A DNA stretch of 64,000 nucleotides from Poriferisodalis sp965205175 (GCF_965205175.1 NZ_OZ242038.1:1240001-1304000), one strand, 5' to 3'. Shown: positions 36,106 to 45,232, counted from the first letter of the stretch. Notes: generated by a model not told the origin, from the sequence alone. Translations and numbers: made by a program.

Positions 36106-37149
36106 ATGAAAATATCCATGGCCATCGGAGCGGGTGCCAGCTTGCAGCCCGAACGTCTGAGCCGGCACGTCGCTGACCTCGAAGCAGCAGGCGTCGACAT
36201 GATCTGGGGCGGCGAGATCTACGGCTTCGACCTCGTGTCGACGCTGGCGTTCGTGGCCGCCAAGACCGAGCGTGTCCAGCTGATGACCGGCATATTGCCG
36301 GTGTACTCGCGCAGCCCGGCCATCTTGGCCCAGACAGCGATGACCATTGACACACTGTCTGAAGGCCGGTTCATCCTCGGGCTGGGAACGTCGGGGCCGC
36401 AGGTCATCGAGGGCTGGCACGGCGTGCCCTTCAGCAAACCGCTCGGCCGTACGCGTGACGTGATCGAGATCTGCCGCAAAATCTGGTCGGGCGACCGCGT
36501 CGTCCACGAGGGCCGCGCCGTGAGCCTGCCCTATGACGGCGGAACGGGCCTGGGCAAGCCGCTCAAGCTGATGGCCAAGCCGTTTCGTCGGGACATCCCG
36601 ATTGCCGTCGCATCGATCGGCCCGCGCAATGTCGAGCTGACTGCTGAGCTGGCTGACGTCTGGCAGCCCATTCACTTCCTGCCCGAGAAGTTCAACGACG
36701 TGTGGGGCGACTCGCTGGCAGCGGGCCGCGCCCGCAGGAGCGACGAGCTTGCCGACCTGCAGATCGTGGCAGGCGGCACCGTGGCAACGGGTTCGGGCCC
36801 CATGGTCGATGCGGTCCGCAAGGGCGTGCGCGACAACGTGGGCTTCTACGTGGGCGGCATGGGCGCTCGCAACAAGAACTTCTACAACGACCTGTTCAAG
36901 CGCTACGGCTACGTGGACGAGGCCGAGAAGATACAAGACCTGTTCTTGAGCGGAAAGCGAGACGAAGCCTTCGCCGCTGTGCCCGACGATTACGTCGACC
37001 GGGCCAGCCTGACCGGCGATCCCGAGCGGGTGCAGGAGCGGATCGAAGTGTACCGCTCCGTCGGCGTGTCCTACTTGGACATCTCGATCCCGCCGGAGAC
37101 CGAGCAGCCGCTCGAAGTGATCTCTCAGATCAAGGCGTGGGCGGAGTAG
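36106..37149 (+). CDS. LLM class flavin-dependent oxidoreductase
   Basis: A 347-aa F420-type luciferase-like enzyme. DLEAAGVDMIWGGEIYGFD near residue 25, VQLMTGILPVYSRSPAILAQTAMTIDTLSEGRFILGLGTSGPQVIEGWHG near 63-110, PIAVASIGPRNVELTAELADVW, and a C-terminal segment with DPERVQERIEVYRSVGVSYLDISI are visible. The subfamily resembles the F420-dependent mycobacterial Rv3520c type. It is followed 9 bases later by the YbaK-like gene. The substrate is unknown. Confidence 0.9.
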   Translation: MKISMAIGAGASLQPERLSRHVADLEAAGVDMIWGGEIYGFDLVSTLAFVAAKTERVQLMTGILPVYSRSPAILAQTAMTIDTLSEGRFILGLGTSGPQVIEGWHGVPFSKPLGRTRDVIEICRKIWSGDRVVHEGRAVSLPYDGGTGLGKPLKLMAKPFRRDIPIAVASIGPRNVELTAELADVWQPIHFLPEKFNDVWGDSLAAGRARRSDELADLQIVAGGTVATGSGPMVDAVRKGVRDNVGFYVGGMGARNKNFYNDLFKRYGYVDEAEKIQDLFLSGKRDEAFAAVPDDYVDRASLTGDPERVQERIEVYRSVGVSYLDISIPPETEQPLEVISQIKAWAE

Positions 37150-37158
37150 TCGCGGCGC

Positions 37159-37716
37159 GTGGCAACCAGCACCCGTCGGTCAACAGGCGAGTCAAGCAGC
37201 GATCAGGCGGGCGGCGGCCAAGCAGGCGGCAATCGACGCCCCGGCTCGCCCCGCTCCAGCGCCCAGGAGCGATTTGTGCTCGGGGCGCAAGCAGTGGGCC
37301 TGACACCGGACGTGCTGCGTTTCCCCGCCGGCACCCGCACTGCCGAGCAGGCCGCTGCGGCCGTGGGCTGCGCGCTCGGACAGATCGTGAAGTCGCTCGT
37401 GTTCCTTTGTGACGGCCGGCCGGTGCTGGCGCTGACGTCGGGGGCCAACCGTGTGGACACCAAAGAGCTGGGCGAGCTGTTGGGCGGGCCGATCGTCCGC
37501 GCTGACGCCGACGACGTGCGGGACGCCACCGGCTACGCAATCGGCGGCACGCCTCCGTTCGGTCACGTTCGGCCACTGCGCGCGGTGGCGGACCGAACGC
37601 TGCTGAACTACGACACCGTATGGGCGGCGGCGGGAACGCCCGACACGGTGTTCGAGCTGACGCCCGATGAGCTGGTGCGCGCCAGCGGCGCCACGGTTGC
37701 CGACTTCGCCGCTTGA
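37159..37716 (+). CDS. YbaK/EbsC-type aminoacyl-tRNA deacylase
   Basis: 185 aa with a GTG start. A disordered Ser/Gly-rich N-terminus of about 35 residues precedes the YbaK/ProX editing domain. That domain has RTAEQAAAAVGCALGQIVKSLVFLCDGRPVLALTSGANRVDTKEL with the conserved Lys that contacts misacylated tRNA, then YAIGGTPPFGHVRPL. Such proteins hydrolyse Cys-tRNA(Pro) or Ala-tRNA(Pro). Expected to be cytoplasmic. Confidence 0.88.
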   Translation: MATSTRRSTGESSSDQAGGGQAGGNRRPGSPRSSAQERFVLGAQAVGLTPDVLRFPAGTRTAEQAAAAVGCALGQIVKSLVFLCDGRPVLALTSGANRVDTKELGELLGGPIVRADADDVRDATGYAIGGTPPFGHVRPLRAVADRTLLNYDTVWAAAGTPDTVFELTPDELVRASGATVADFAA

Positions 37717-37835
37717 CATCTCCTCGTCGGAGCGGCAAAATCGCCGATGTCAGGAGCGCTAGAGTTCCAAAGCGGCTCGCTTGCTGAACTCAGCCACACA
37801 TGGCGTAGCTGCCGATCAACGGGAAAGAGGCGACA

Positions 37836-40016
37836 ATGAGCGCACTACTGTCCGATTCGAGCTGGGGCGCTGCTGCCCTCTCGGCTCGCGAGCGACGATC
37901 TGCATCGGAGCGCAGCGCCGACCGGCACCGGCCGAGCCTGCGGGCCAAGGCCGCCCGACGACTCGCCATCGTGGCTGCGGCAGCGGCGTTGCTGCTCGCC
38001 GCCCTTCCACAGGCTGCTGCTGCGGATACCGATGGCGACAACGGCATGGACGCCGACATGCCCGCCTACGCGATGCGTTGGTGGAATGCGCTGACTGCTG
38101 AGGAGATGGTTGCGGCGCTGTATGGGACCGGTGCGTCGGATGCGCAGGCGATGGCTGCGAAGAAGATGTACGCCGATCTCGACGACACCACGCGCGGCTT
38201 GGTCAATGCGGCTGCGAAGGCGATCTACGGCAAGGGCGGCTTTATGAGCGTGGGTGCGTGGTGGGAGTCGTTGGACTGCAAGCACATGCGCATTGCTGCG
38301 GGTGACGGGAACACGGCGGATCCGATGAGCAAGTTCTGCCGTCACTATCCGGGCTCGGATTACCCTGCCGAGAAGCTCTTGGGCGCGGAAGCGCTGAAGC
38401 AGGTGGACCAAGTCGGGATGGCGCTGCTGGGCCGCGACGACCCGGGCGTCTACCCGCCACACGTCGCTTATGCGATGCGTTGGTGGAACGTGCTGACTGC
38501 TGAGGAGATGGTTGCGGCGCTGTATGGGACCGGTGCGTCGGATGCGCAGGCGATGGCTGCGAAGAAGATGTACGCCGATCTCGACGCGATCACGCGTGGG
38601 ATGGTGAACCGGGCTGCGAAGGCGATCTACGGCAAGGGCGGCTTTATGAGCGTGGGTGCGTGGTGGGAGTCGTTGGACTGCAAGCACATGCGTATTGCTG
38701 CGGGTGACGGCAACATGGCGGATCCGATGAGCAAGTTCTGTCGTCACTATCCGGGTTCGGACTTCCCTGCTGAGAAGATTCTGAGTGCTGAAGCGTTGGA
38801 GCAGGTGAACCAGGTCGGGATGGCGCTACTGGGTCGAGACGATCCGGGCGAGTACCCCGCGCGGATTGCGTACGCGATGCGTTGGTGGAATGCGCTGACT
38901 GCTGAGGAGATGGTTGCGGCGCTGTATGGGACCAGTGCGTCGGATGCGCAGGCGATGGCTGCCAAGATGATGTACGCGGACCTCGATGCCCGGACGCGTG
39001 GTCTGGTGAATGCGGCTGCGAAGGCGATCTACGGCGACGGCGGTTTTGCGAGTGTAGGTGCGTGGTGGGAGTCGTTGGACTGCAAGCACATGCGTATTGC
39101 TGCGGGTGACGGCAACATGGCGGATCCGATGAGTGCGTTCTGTCGTCACTATCCGGGTTCGGACTTCCCGCCGGAGAAGATCCTGAGCCCGGCAGCGCTG
39201 GCACAGGTGAACCAGGTCGGCATGGCGCTGCTGGGTCGCGACGACGCAGGCACCTATCCAGCGGCTGAGGTCGCTTATGCGATGCGTTGGTGGAACGTGT
39301 TGACGCCTGAGGAGATGGTTGCGGCGCTGTATGGGACCGGTGCGTCGGATGCGCAGGCGAAGGCCGCGAAGATGATGTACGCCGATCTCGATGAGCGGAC
39401 GCGTGGTCTGGTGAATGCGGCTGCCAAGGCGATCTACGGCAAGGGAGGCTTCGACAGCGTGGGTGCGTGGTGGGAGTCCTTGGACTGCAAGCACATGCGC
39501 ATCGCTGCGGGTGACGGCAACACGGCGGACCCAATGAGCCCGTACTGCCGTCACTATCCGGGTTCGGACTTCCCGCCGGAGAAGATTCTGGGCTCAAAGG
39601 CGTTGGATCAGGTCAACCAAGTCGGCATGGCGCTGCTCAACCGTGACGAGCCAGGCGAGTACCTCGACCAGAAGCACGAGCAGACCGACGAGCAGATGGA
39701 CGGCGACATGTCCAAGGACACATCCACGGATAACGACACATCCATGGATGACAAGTCCAAGGACAAAGCCATGGAGGACGACACGTCAAAGGACATGGAC
39801 GGTGACAAGTCCATGGACGACATGGCCAAGGAGACCCACTACACCGTGAAGCCGGGCGACTACCTGTGGAAGATCGCCGCGATGGAGCTGGGCGACGGCA
39901 ACCTCTGGCGGAAGATCTTCGATGCCAACATGGGTGTCAAGCAGGCCGACGGCCAAGCGCTCACGGATCCCAACCTGCTGCTGATCGGCTGGGTGCTTCG
40001 CATCCCGGCTGCATAA
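37836..40016 (+). CDS. secreted protein with four 134-aa repeats and a C-terminal LysM domain
   Basis: 726 aa. An Arg-rich N-terminus plus a hydrophobic segment (IVAAAAALLLAALPQAAAA, about 44-63) forms a signal peptide. Four near-identical repeats begin at residue 78, each starting YAMRWWN. Each then has ALTAEEMVAALYGTGASDAQ, KMYADLD, VNAAAKAIYG, SVGAWWESLDCKHMRIAAGDG, FCRHYPGSD and LGRDDPG. Each repeat has two conserved Cys (LDCK, FCRH or YCRH). A flexible Asp/Lys/Ser/Met linker follows (about 610-668). The LysM domain (about 670-725, THYTVKPGDYLWKIA) is expected to bind peptidoglycan. The repeat itself matches no family I can name. GGGAAAGAGG precedes the ATG. Confidence 0.85.
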   Translation: MSALLSDSSWGAAALSARERRSASERSADRHRPSLRAKAARRLAIVAAAAALLLAALPQAAAADTDGDNGMDADMPAYAMRWWNALTAEEMVAALYGTGASDAQAMAAKKMYADLDDTTRGLVNAAAKAIYGKGGFMSVGAWWESLDCKHMRIAAGDGNTADPMSKFCRHYPGSDYPAEKLLGAEALKQVDQVGMALLGRDDPGVYPPHVAYAMRWWNVLTAEEMVAALYGTGASDAQAMAAKKMYADLDAITRGMVNRAAKAIYGKGGFMSVGAWWESLDCKHMRIAAGDGNMADPMSKFCRHYPGSDFPAEKILSAEALEQVNQVGMALLGRDDPGEYPARIAYAMRWWNALTAEEMVAALYGTSASDAQAMAAKMMYADLDARTRGLVNAAAKAIYGDGGFASVGAWWESLDCKHMRIAAGDGNMADPMSAFCRHYPGSDFPPEKILSPAALAQVNQVGMALLGRDDAGTYPAAEVAYAMRWWNVLTPEEMVAALYGTGASDAQAKAAKMMYADLDERTRGLVNAAAKAIYGKGGFDSVGAWWESLDCKHMRIAAGDGNTADPMSPYCRHYPGSDFPPEKILGSKALDQVNQVGMALLNRDEPGEYLDQKHEQTDEQMDGDMSKDTSTDNDTSMDDKSKDKAMEDDTSKDMDGDKSMDDMAKETHYTVKPGDYLWKIAAMELGDGNLWRKIFDANMGVKQADGQALTDPNLLLIGWVLRIPAA
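38067..39668 (+). repeat. four in-frame tandem DNA repeats of about 402 bp
   Basis: Repeat starts (TAYGCGATGCG) lie at 38067, 38469, 38871 and 39276, giving spacings of 402, 402 and 405 bases. Long stretches are identical at DNA level, for example the CTGCTGAGGAGATGG and GTGCGTGGTGGGAGTC blocks. Repeat number may therefore vary between strains by recombination, and short-read assemblies may collapse it. Confidence 0.9.
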
Positions 40017-40029
40017 TCCGAATATCTCC

Positions 40030-40049
40030 CGCGACCGGCCCCGGTCGCG
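40030..40049. terminator. GC-rich hairpin between convergent genes
   Basis: CGCGACCG (40030-40037) and CGGTCGCG (40042-40049) form a perfect 8-bp stem with a four-base loop. It lies 14 bases after the LysM-protein stop and before the convergent Ppx/GppA stop. Position and stability suggest a bidirectional terminator, though no U-tract follows. Confidence 0.6.
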
Positions 40050-40110
40050 AGCGCGGTGCCACTTCAGGCGCTGGTGCTCGCGGCCGGGGCGGTCGAGTTC
40101 TCGCCGAGAT

Positions 40111-41826
40111 TCAGCGAACGCGCAACGATGCCTCGGCCGCATCAATGTGCGGCTCGGTCGATGCCCACGGCCCGGCACGTTCGGCGTTCGGTCGTAGTCC
40201 ATTGGCGTCGCTGTGCAGCCCGTTCGTCGGGTGGATCGGCTTGCCGGATTCGGCGGCTTCAGCTTCGATCACGACGGTGCGTCTGGCCATCGCTGCGAGC
40301 AGGCCGCTGCGCGTCTGTGCGGTGAACAGCTCCACGGAGGTGTCGACATCGGGCGAGACGCGAACGACGAGGCGGAGTTCAGCATCGTGCGCCGGCGCGC
40401 CGTTCGACGCGGTGTCCGCCACGCGCACGCGGGTCACCACCTGACGATTCGAGCGATCCAGCCCGATGGCCACACGAAGCATGGCCGCCATCCAGCGCAC
40501 CTTGTGCTGATCGATCTTGCTGAGCGAGGCAAACTCGGCATGCTTCAGCTTGGGAGCGCTCTTGCGGTGGTAGCGCGCCACCTGCGCGATGATCTCGATT
40601 TCTCGCTCGGTGAACCCGGTCAAGTGCTCGCTGTTGCGGATGAGGTAGTAGCTGTGGCGGTGGTGGGCGCTGTGGGAGACGAACACGCCGACGTTGTGCA
40701 GCAGCGAAGCCGCTTCGAACAGCTCGCGGTCTGCATTGTCGAGATCATGCAGCCGGTCGAGGCTGTCGAACAGCTCCAGCGCCAGGTCCGTGATGTGCTC
40801 GGCGTGGCGCACGTCCTCGTGGTAGCTGTTCGCCACATGCATGACGCCCGAGCGCCGCAGGTCCTCGAGGCGATGGAACGGGTCCCGGCCGGGTGCCGCT
40901 GAGCGACGCACCTGCTCGAAGAGAATGCCCTCGCGCAGTGCATAGTCGGAAACCTCCATGCGGCTGATGCTCAGCTGCGTGAAGATCTCCGCGAGCAGCA
41001 ACGCGCCGCCCACGATGATGTCGGCTCGTCGCTCTTCCAGTCCGTCGATGGCCAGACGTTCCTGCGGGGTCTTGGCGGCGGCCAGCGCCTGAGCGAGTGA
41101 TCGGAGCTCGGAGTCGGTGAACGACAGTCGCCCGGTGCGGCTGTCGCGGTCGCCGCGGCGCAGGGCGCACATGCGCGCCAGCGCGGTGATGGTCCCCGAA
41201 GCGCCGACCGCAGTCTCGAATCCGTGGGCGGCGATCTCACAGGGGAGCTGCCCGAGGAACGATCTGATGTAGCTGCGGCATTCGCGCACAGACCGCTTGC
41301 GTGTGCGACCTGCGGGGAAGAAACGGTCGGTCAGCCGGATCGAGCCCAGCTTCAGGCTGCGCAGCAGCAGCGGCGACCTGCCGTCGCCGAGGATGAACTC
41401 GGTGGAGCCGCCGCCGATGTCGATGACGAGGTGGCGCTTGTCCAGCAGTGGGACCGCTGCGAGCACGCCGAGATGGATGAGCCGAGCCTCTTCGACGCCG
41501 GAGACCACCTCAACCTCAACACCCGCTTCGGTGCGGGCCCGGCGGGTGAACTCGTCACGGTTGCCTGCCTCGCGCACAGCGCTGGTCGCCACTGCGGTCA
41601 GCGAGTCAGCACCGGCGTGCTCCGCGATGCGCCGCATCCGGCTGAGTGTCGTCATGCCGCGATCGATGGCCTCCGGCCTGAGCACTTTCATGTCCTCGCC
41701 GCCCGAGCCGAGCCGCACCGGTTCGCGCTCTCGTGTCAGCACCTCGAAGCGGCCTTCGTCATCGACGCTTGCGACGACGAGGTGGAACGAGTTGGTGCCC
41801 ACGTCGATGGCCGCGACGACATTCAC
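40111..41826 (-). CDS. Ppx/GppA phosphatase family protein (exopolyphosphatase-like)
   Basis: 571 aa. The actin-like ATPase core has phosphate-1 VVAAIDVGTNSFHLVVASVD at the N-terminus, a second phosphate motif VIDIGGGSTEFILGD near 142, and ASGTITALARM. Then comes an HD-type domain (about 325-500) with HAEHITDLALELFDSLD, LFEAASLLHNVGVFVSHSAHHRHSYYLI and VARYHRK. The family degrades polyphosphate or (p)ppGpp. The GTG at 41826 gives the family-typical start; the frame stays open upstream without similarity. The C-terminal 60 residues are variable. Confidence 0.9.
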   Translation of the reverse strand: MNVVAAIDVGTNSFHLVVASVDDEGRFEVLTREREPVRLGSGGEDMKVLRPEAIDRGMTTLSRMRRIAEHAGADSLTAVATSAVREAGNRDEFTRRARTEAGVEVEVVSGVEEARLIHLGVLAAVPLLDKRHLVIDIGGGSTEFILGDGRSPLLLRSLKLGSIRLTDRFFPAGRTRKRSVRECRSYIRSFLGQLPCEIAAHGFETAVGASGTITALARMCALRRGDRDSRTGRLSFTDSELRSLAQALAAAKTPQERLAIDGLEERRADIIVGGALLLAEIFTQLSISRMEVSDYALREGILFEQVRRSAAPGRDPFHRLEDLRRSGVMHVANSYHEDVRHAEHITDLALELFDSLDRLHDLDNADRELFEAASLLHNVGVFVSHSAHHRHSYYLIRNSEHLTGFTEREIEIIAQVARYHRKSAPKLKHAEFASLSKIDQHKVRWMAAMLRVAIGLDRSNRQVVTRVRVADTASNGAPAHDAELRLVVRVSPDVDTSVELFTAQTRSGLLAAMARRTVVIEAEAAESGKPIHPTNGLHSDANGLRPNAERAGPWASTEPHIDAAEASLRVR

Positions 41827-41948
41827 GTGCCGCAACGCTAGGGGCGCCGCTGCGTCAGCCCTGCTGATGGGCTGATGGGCCCGTGCCGCCGTCTGCGGCC
41901 TGGAGTGTGCGGCCCGCAAGCGGTGAGCGCCGACGTAGCGTGGCGTCG

Positions 41949-42359
41949 ATGGCCACTCACGCGACCGAGCTGGTGCCGCGCTTCGGCGAGCTGGACCCGT
42001 ACAACCACGTCAACCACGCCGTCTACGTGTCGTACTTCGAGGCGGCTCGTTGCTTGGCGCTGGAATCCGCCGACCTCGCCCTGCCGGATCTGTCGGACCA
42101 GGATGTGCAGATCGTGGTGACCCAGCTCGAAGTCCGCTTCCGTGAGCCTGCGACGGCCCGCGACACGCTGCGAGTCGAGACGGAACTCATCGAGCGTCGG
42201 CGCGCCAGCACCCGCTGGGCGCAGCGCATCCTGCGCGTCAGCGACGACGCGTTGCTGGTCGAGGGCCGGCTGACCGCAGCGATCTGCAGCAACGACGGCA
42301 AGCCACGGCGACCGCCGCTGGGTCTGATGGACAAGTTCGACGCGCTCGCTCCCGACTAA
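41949..42359 (+). CDS. acyl-CoA thioesterase, 4HBT hot-dog family
   Basis: A 136-aa hot-dog fold enzyme. VPRFGELDPYNHVNHAVYVSYFEAAR near residue 10 contains the 4-hydroxybenzoyl-CoA-thioesterase-type catalytic Asp followed by N-H-V-N-H. QIVVTQLEVRFREPATARDTLRVETEL follows. The ATG at 41949 is taken; an upstream in-frame ATG at 41883 adds 22 unconserved residues. It hydrolyses an acyl-CoA and fits with the acyl-CoA dehydrogenase 84 bases downstream. Confidence 0.85.
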   Translation: MATHATELVPRFGELDPYNHVNHAVYVSYFEAARCLALESADLALPDLSDQDVQIVVTQLEVRFREPATARDTLRVETELIERRRASTRWAQRILRVSDDALLVEGRLTAAICSNDGKPRRPPLGLMDKFDALAPD

Positions 42360-42443
42360 GCGGCCAGTTGCGGGAGACATCCGGCCGATCGCGTGGCAGA
42401 CTCAGCGGAGAGCTGAGCCGCATCGCACCAGGGGAGCGCGCCG

Positions 42444-43694
42444 ATGGATCCCACCTACTCCGAAGAAGCCGAGGACTACCGCGAGAAGATCCAGGCCTTC
42501 TTGGCCGAGCACCTGCCGGCCAACTGGGCCGGCATGGGCTCGCTCGACGAAGAGGCCCGCACGCAGTTCGCCGAGGAGTGGCGGGCGCTGCTGGCGGAGA
42601 ACCAGCTGCTCGCGGTGTCGTGGCCGGTCGCCTACGGCGGTGCCGGGCTCAGCGAGGTCGAGCGCGTCGTGCTGGCCGAGGAGTTCGCCAAGGCCGGCGT
42701 CCCCGTCGGCGGCGCCAACGACGGGTTCGGCATCACCATGGTCGGCAACGCCATCATCGAGTGCGGCACCGAGGAGCAAAAGCGCCACTTCCTGCCCAAG
42801 ATCATCTCCGGCGAGCATCGCTGGTGCCAGGGCTACAGCGAGCCCGACAGCGGCTCGGACCTCGCCAACTTGGGCACGCGCGCGGTGCTCGACGGCGACG
42901 AATGGGTGATCAACGGCCAGAAGATCTGGACCTCCAGCGGCCATACCGCCAACTGGATCTTCGTGCTGTGCCGTACCAACCCAGGCGAGGCCAAGCATCG
43001 AGGCATCTCGTTCCTGCTGGTTCCGGTGGACCAGCCCGGCGTGGAGATGCGCCCCATCATCAACATCAACAACCGGCACGACTTCAACGAGGTCTTCTTC
43101 ACCGACGCCAAGACGGCGAAGGAGCACGTGGTCGGCGACGTGAACGACGGCTGGCGGGTAGCGAACGTGCTGCTGGGCTTCGAGCGCGGCCATGGCGCCA
43201 CGACCGATGCGCTGCGCTTCCGGGACGAGCTGGACCGCATTACCGCAGTGGCCCTAGAGCGGGGTGCCAACTGCGACCCACTGGTGCGCCAAGACCTCGC
43301 GCACGCGCACGCGAAGGTCGAGATCATGAAGTGGATGGGCCAGCGCAACGTCACCAACGTGCTGGCAGGCAAGGCGCCTGGGCCGGAGTCGTCGCTGCAC
43401 AAGCTGCTGTGGAGCGAATACCACCAGTGGATCACCGAGTTCTCGATGGGACTGTTGGGCATGGAAGCGACTGCTCCCAGCGGTCACCCATCGGTGAACG
43501 GCATCAATACCGACGCTGTCGGGGTTGAGTTCTCCTCGCTGGCGTGGGTGCAGACGTTTATGGGCGCTCGGCCGGGGACGATCTACGCGGGCACCTCGGA
43601 GGTGCAGCGCAACATCGTCGGCGACCGGGTGCTCGGCTTGCCGCGCGAGCCGCGTGCCGACGGCGGTCCGTGGAATCAGATCGGCAAGAGCTAG
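42444..43694 (+). CDS. acyl-CoA dehydrogenase family protein
   Basis: A 416-aa FAD-dependent dehydrogenase introducing an alpha-beta double bond in an acyl-CoA. Features include YGGAGLSEVERVVLAEEFAKAG near residue 66, WCQGYSEPDSGSDLANLGTRA near 128 (FAD and substrate contact), INGQKIWTSSGHTANWIFVLCRT, and the C-terminal GARPGTIYAGTSEVQRNIVGDRVLGLPRE. GGGGAGCGCGCCG precedes the ATG. It is probably one operon with the thioesterase and the SDR. Chain specificity is not readable. Confidence 0.92.
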   Translation: MDPTYSEEAEDYREKIQAFLAEHLPANWAGMGSLDEEARTQFAEEWRALLAENQLLAVSWPVAYGGAGLSEVERVVLAEEFAKAGVPVGGANDGFGITMVGNAIIECGTEEQKRHFLPKIISGEHRWCQGYSEPDSGSDLANLGTRAVLDGDEWVINGQKIWTSSGHTANWIFVLCRTNPGEAKHRGISFLLVPVDQPGVEMRPIININNRHDFNEVFFTDAKTAKEHVVGDVNDGWRVANVLLGFERGHGATTDALRFRDELDRITAVALERGANCDPLVRQDLAHAHAKVEIMKWMGQRNVTNVLAGKAPGPESSLHKLLWSEYHQWITEFSMGLLGMEATAPSGHPSVNGINTDAVGVEFSSLAWVQTFMGARPGTIYAGTSEVQRNIVGDRVLGLPREPRADGGPWNQIGKS

Positions 43695-43798
43695 GCGCAG
43701 CAAGCAGAGCTCGGCGCGGCAAGCTGGGGTTTGGCAAGCCGAGTTCGGCGCGGCAGGCAAGCACGCACGCAGCACGCAAGCAAGCAGGGGGACTGTTC

Positions 43799-44569
43799 AT
43801 GGAACTGCGACTCGACGGCCGCACGGCGCTCGTGACCGGCGGCTCTGCAGGAATCGGCAAGGGCATCGCCAAGGCCTTCGCCGACGCCGGTGCGAACGTG
43901 ATGATCACGAGCCGCAAGGCGGACAAGTGCGAGGCTGCGGTAGCCGACATCGGCGGCGAGTGCGACTACATCGCCGCGCACATCGGCCAGCTCGACCAGG
44001 CCGAGCGTGTGCTGGGTGCCACCATCGAGCGCTACGGCTCGCTGGACATCTTGGTGAACAATGCTGCCACCAATCCGTGGGCCGGGCCCATGGTGGATTG
44101 CGACATGCCGCGGCTCGACAAGACCTACGAGGTGAACCTGCGAGCGCCGCTGCAGTGGACGCAGACGGCGTGGCGTATGTGGATGGCCGAGCACGGCGGC
44201 TCGGTCATCAACATCGCATCGGTGGGCGGCCACCACACCTCGGAGGCGCTGGGCGTCTACTGCATGTTCAAGGACGCGCTGATGCACATGACGCGCCAGC
44301 TCGCTGCCGAGCTGGGGCCGAAGGTGCGCGTGAACTGCATTGCGCCCGGTCTCATCCGCACGGACTTCGCGCGGGTGCTGTGGGACGGGCCGCGTGGACA
44401 GATGATCGCCGACCAGCTGCCGATGAAGCGGCTCGGCGAGCCGTCCGACATCGGTGAAGCCGCGCTGTTCCTCTCTGCTGCAGCGACGTGGATGACCGGC
44501 CACGTGATGGACATCGACGGCGGCGAATGCGTGAAGATCGCTGGGGAACTGCCCCTAGAGACCGGCTAG
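43799..44569 (+). CDS. SDR family oxidoreductase
   Basis: A 256-aa classical SDR. TGGSAGIGKGIAKAFADAG near residue 12 is the cofactor loop. NNAATNPWAGPM, catalytic Ser in INIASVGGHHTSE, Tyr-x-x-x-Lys in YCMFKDALMHMTRQLAAELGP, and IAPGLIRTDFA follow. The ATG at 43799 has AGGGGGAC upstream; the frame is open further 5' over the end of the acyl-CoA dehydrogenase. The 104-base gap between them is a low-complexity GCAAGC/GCACGC run. It likely acts on a hydroxyacyl-CoA or related substrate of the same route. Confidence 0.9.
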   Translation: MELRLDGRTALVTGGSAGIGKGIAKAFADAGANVMITSRKADKCEAAVADIGGECDYIAAHIGQLDQAERVLGATIERYGSLDILVNNAATNPWAGPMVDCDMPRLDKTYEVNLRAPLQWTQTAWRMWMAEHGGSVINIASVGGHHTSEALGVYCMFKDALMHMTRQLAAELGPKVRVNCIAPGLIRTDFARVLWDGPRGQMIADQLPMKRLGEPSDIGEAALFLSAAATWMTGHVMDIDGGECVKIAGELPLETG

Positions 44570-44800
44570 ATGGCAAGCTAGACGTAACTTCGCGTGAGGT
44601 TCGCATGAGGTTGTGGACGCGTGATGCGGGTGCGCTGCTCGGTGCAGTACGTGCGGTGCTCGCGGTGCGGTGAGGTGCGGCTAGCACGGCACCGCCACTG
44701 CCTCGGCGGGCGATTGCAGTGGTGGCTGCAGTTCTGGTTGCATCGGGCTGTGCTGAGTGCTCGGTGCAGTGCCGGTGTTGGTTTCGGCTGGTGCCAGTCC
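44570..44800. other. non-coding flank left of the CRISPR-like array
   Basis: No supported gene. The region is rich in GGTGCGG/GTGCTCGG motifs and not AT-rich, unlike a typical leader. Its last 30 bases (44771-44800) end with GGCTGGTGCCAGTC at 44786-44799. The same 14-mer lies at exactly the same offset (15 bases) before two decayed repeats at 45999 and 46065. Confidence 0.6.
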
Positions 44801-45232
44801 GGTTGAGTGCCAGTCCCGCCGCGCGGCCGCGTAAGGTGCTCGATGCGCCAGCGTGCGTCGTCGATGGGTTGAGTGCCAGTCCCGCCGCGCGGCCGCGTAA
44901 GGATATGTGAGCCCGATGTTAGGCCCTATAGCGGTTGAGTGCTAGTCCCGCCGCGCGGCCGCGCAAGGTACTGTGCCCACGCGCATGGTGGCAACGCAGG
45001 TTGAGTGCCAGTCCCGCCGCGCGGCCGCGCAAGGTTTGAGAACGAGTTCTTTGACGCTATCGTAGGTTGAGTGCCAGTCCCGCCGCGCGGCCGCGCAAGG
45101 AGACCGCGCCGGCTTGCGCGCATGTAGCGAGGTTGAGTGCCAGTCCCGCCGCGCGGCCGCGCAAGGCAATACGCAGTAGTCGTGAAGCTTGTGCGAGGTT
45201 GAGTGCCAGTTCCGCTGCGCGGCCGCGCAAGG
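44801..45232. CRISPR. CRISPR-like array: seven 36-bp repeats, six 30-bp spacers
   Basis: Repeats start at 44801, 44867, 44933, 44999, 45065, 45131 and 45197, a strict 66-bp period. The repeat begins GGTTGAGTGCCAGTCC, has the self-complementary core GCCGCGCGGC, and ends GCAAGG (GTAAGG in the first two). The last copy carries two C-to-T changes, at repeat positions 15 and 20, typical of a terminal repeat. The six spacers are unrelated and all exactly 30 bp. The 36/30 geometry fits type II, V or VI arrays. No cas gene lies in this window. Because 66 is divisible by 3, the minus-strand SSB-like frame reads on through three repeats. Confidence 0.8.

Noticed and set aside
37717..37835. Possible c-di-AMP (ydaO) riboswitch before the LysM protein
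   Set aside because: Such switches often precede LysM or Rpf genes, but the conserved ydaO core motifs are not seen in these 119 bases.
44735..44770. A further decayed repeat left of the intact array
   Set aside because: Only GGTTG at 44736 matches and it is one base off register; not enough to claim.
44801..45169. Repetitive peptides encoded in the CRISPR-like array (RPRGGTGTQP and CAAARRDWHST types)
   Set aside because: Several frames are open only because the repeat is GC-rich and the period is a multiple of three; spacers are unrelated, so a coding repeat is unlikely.
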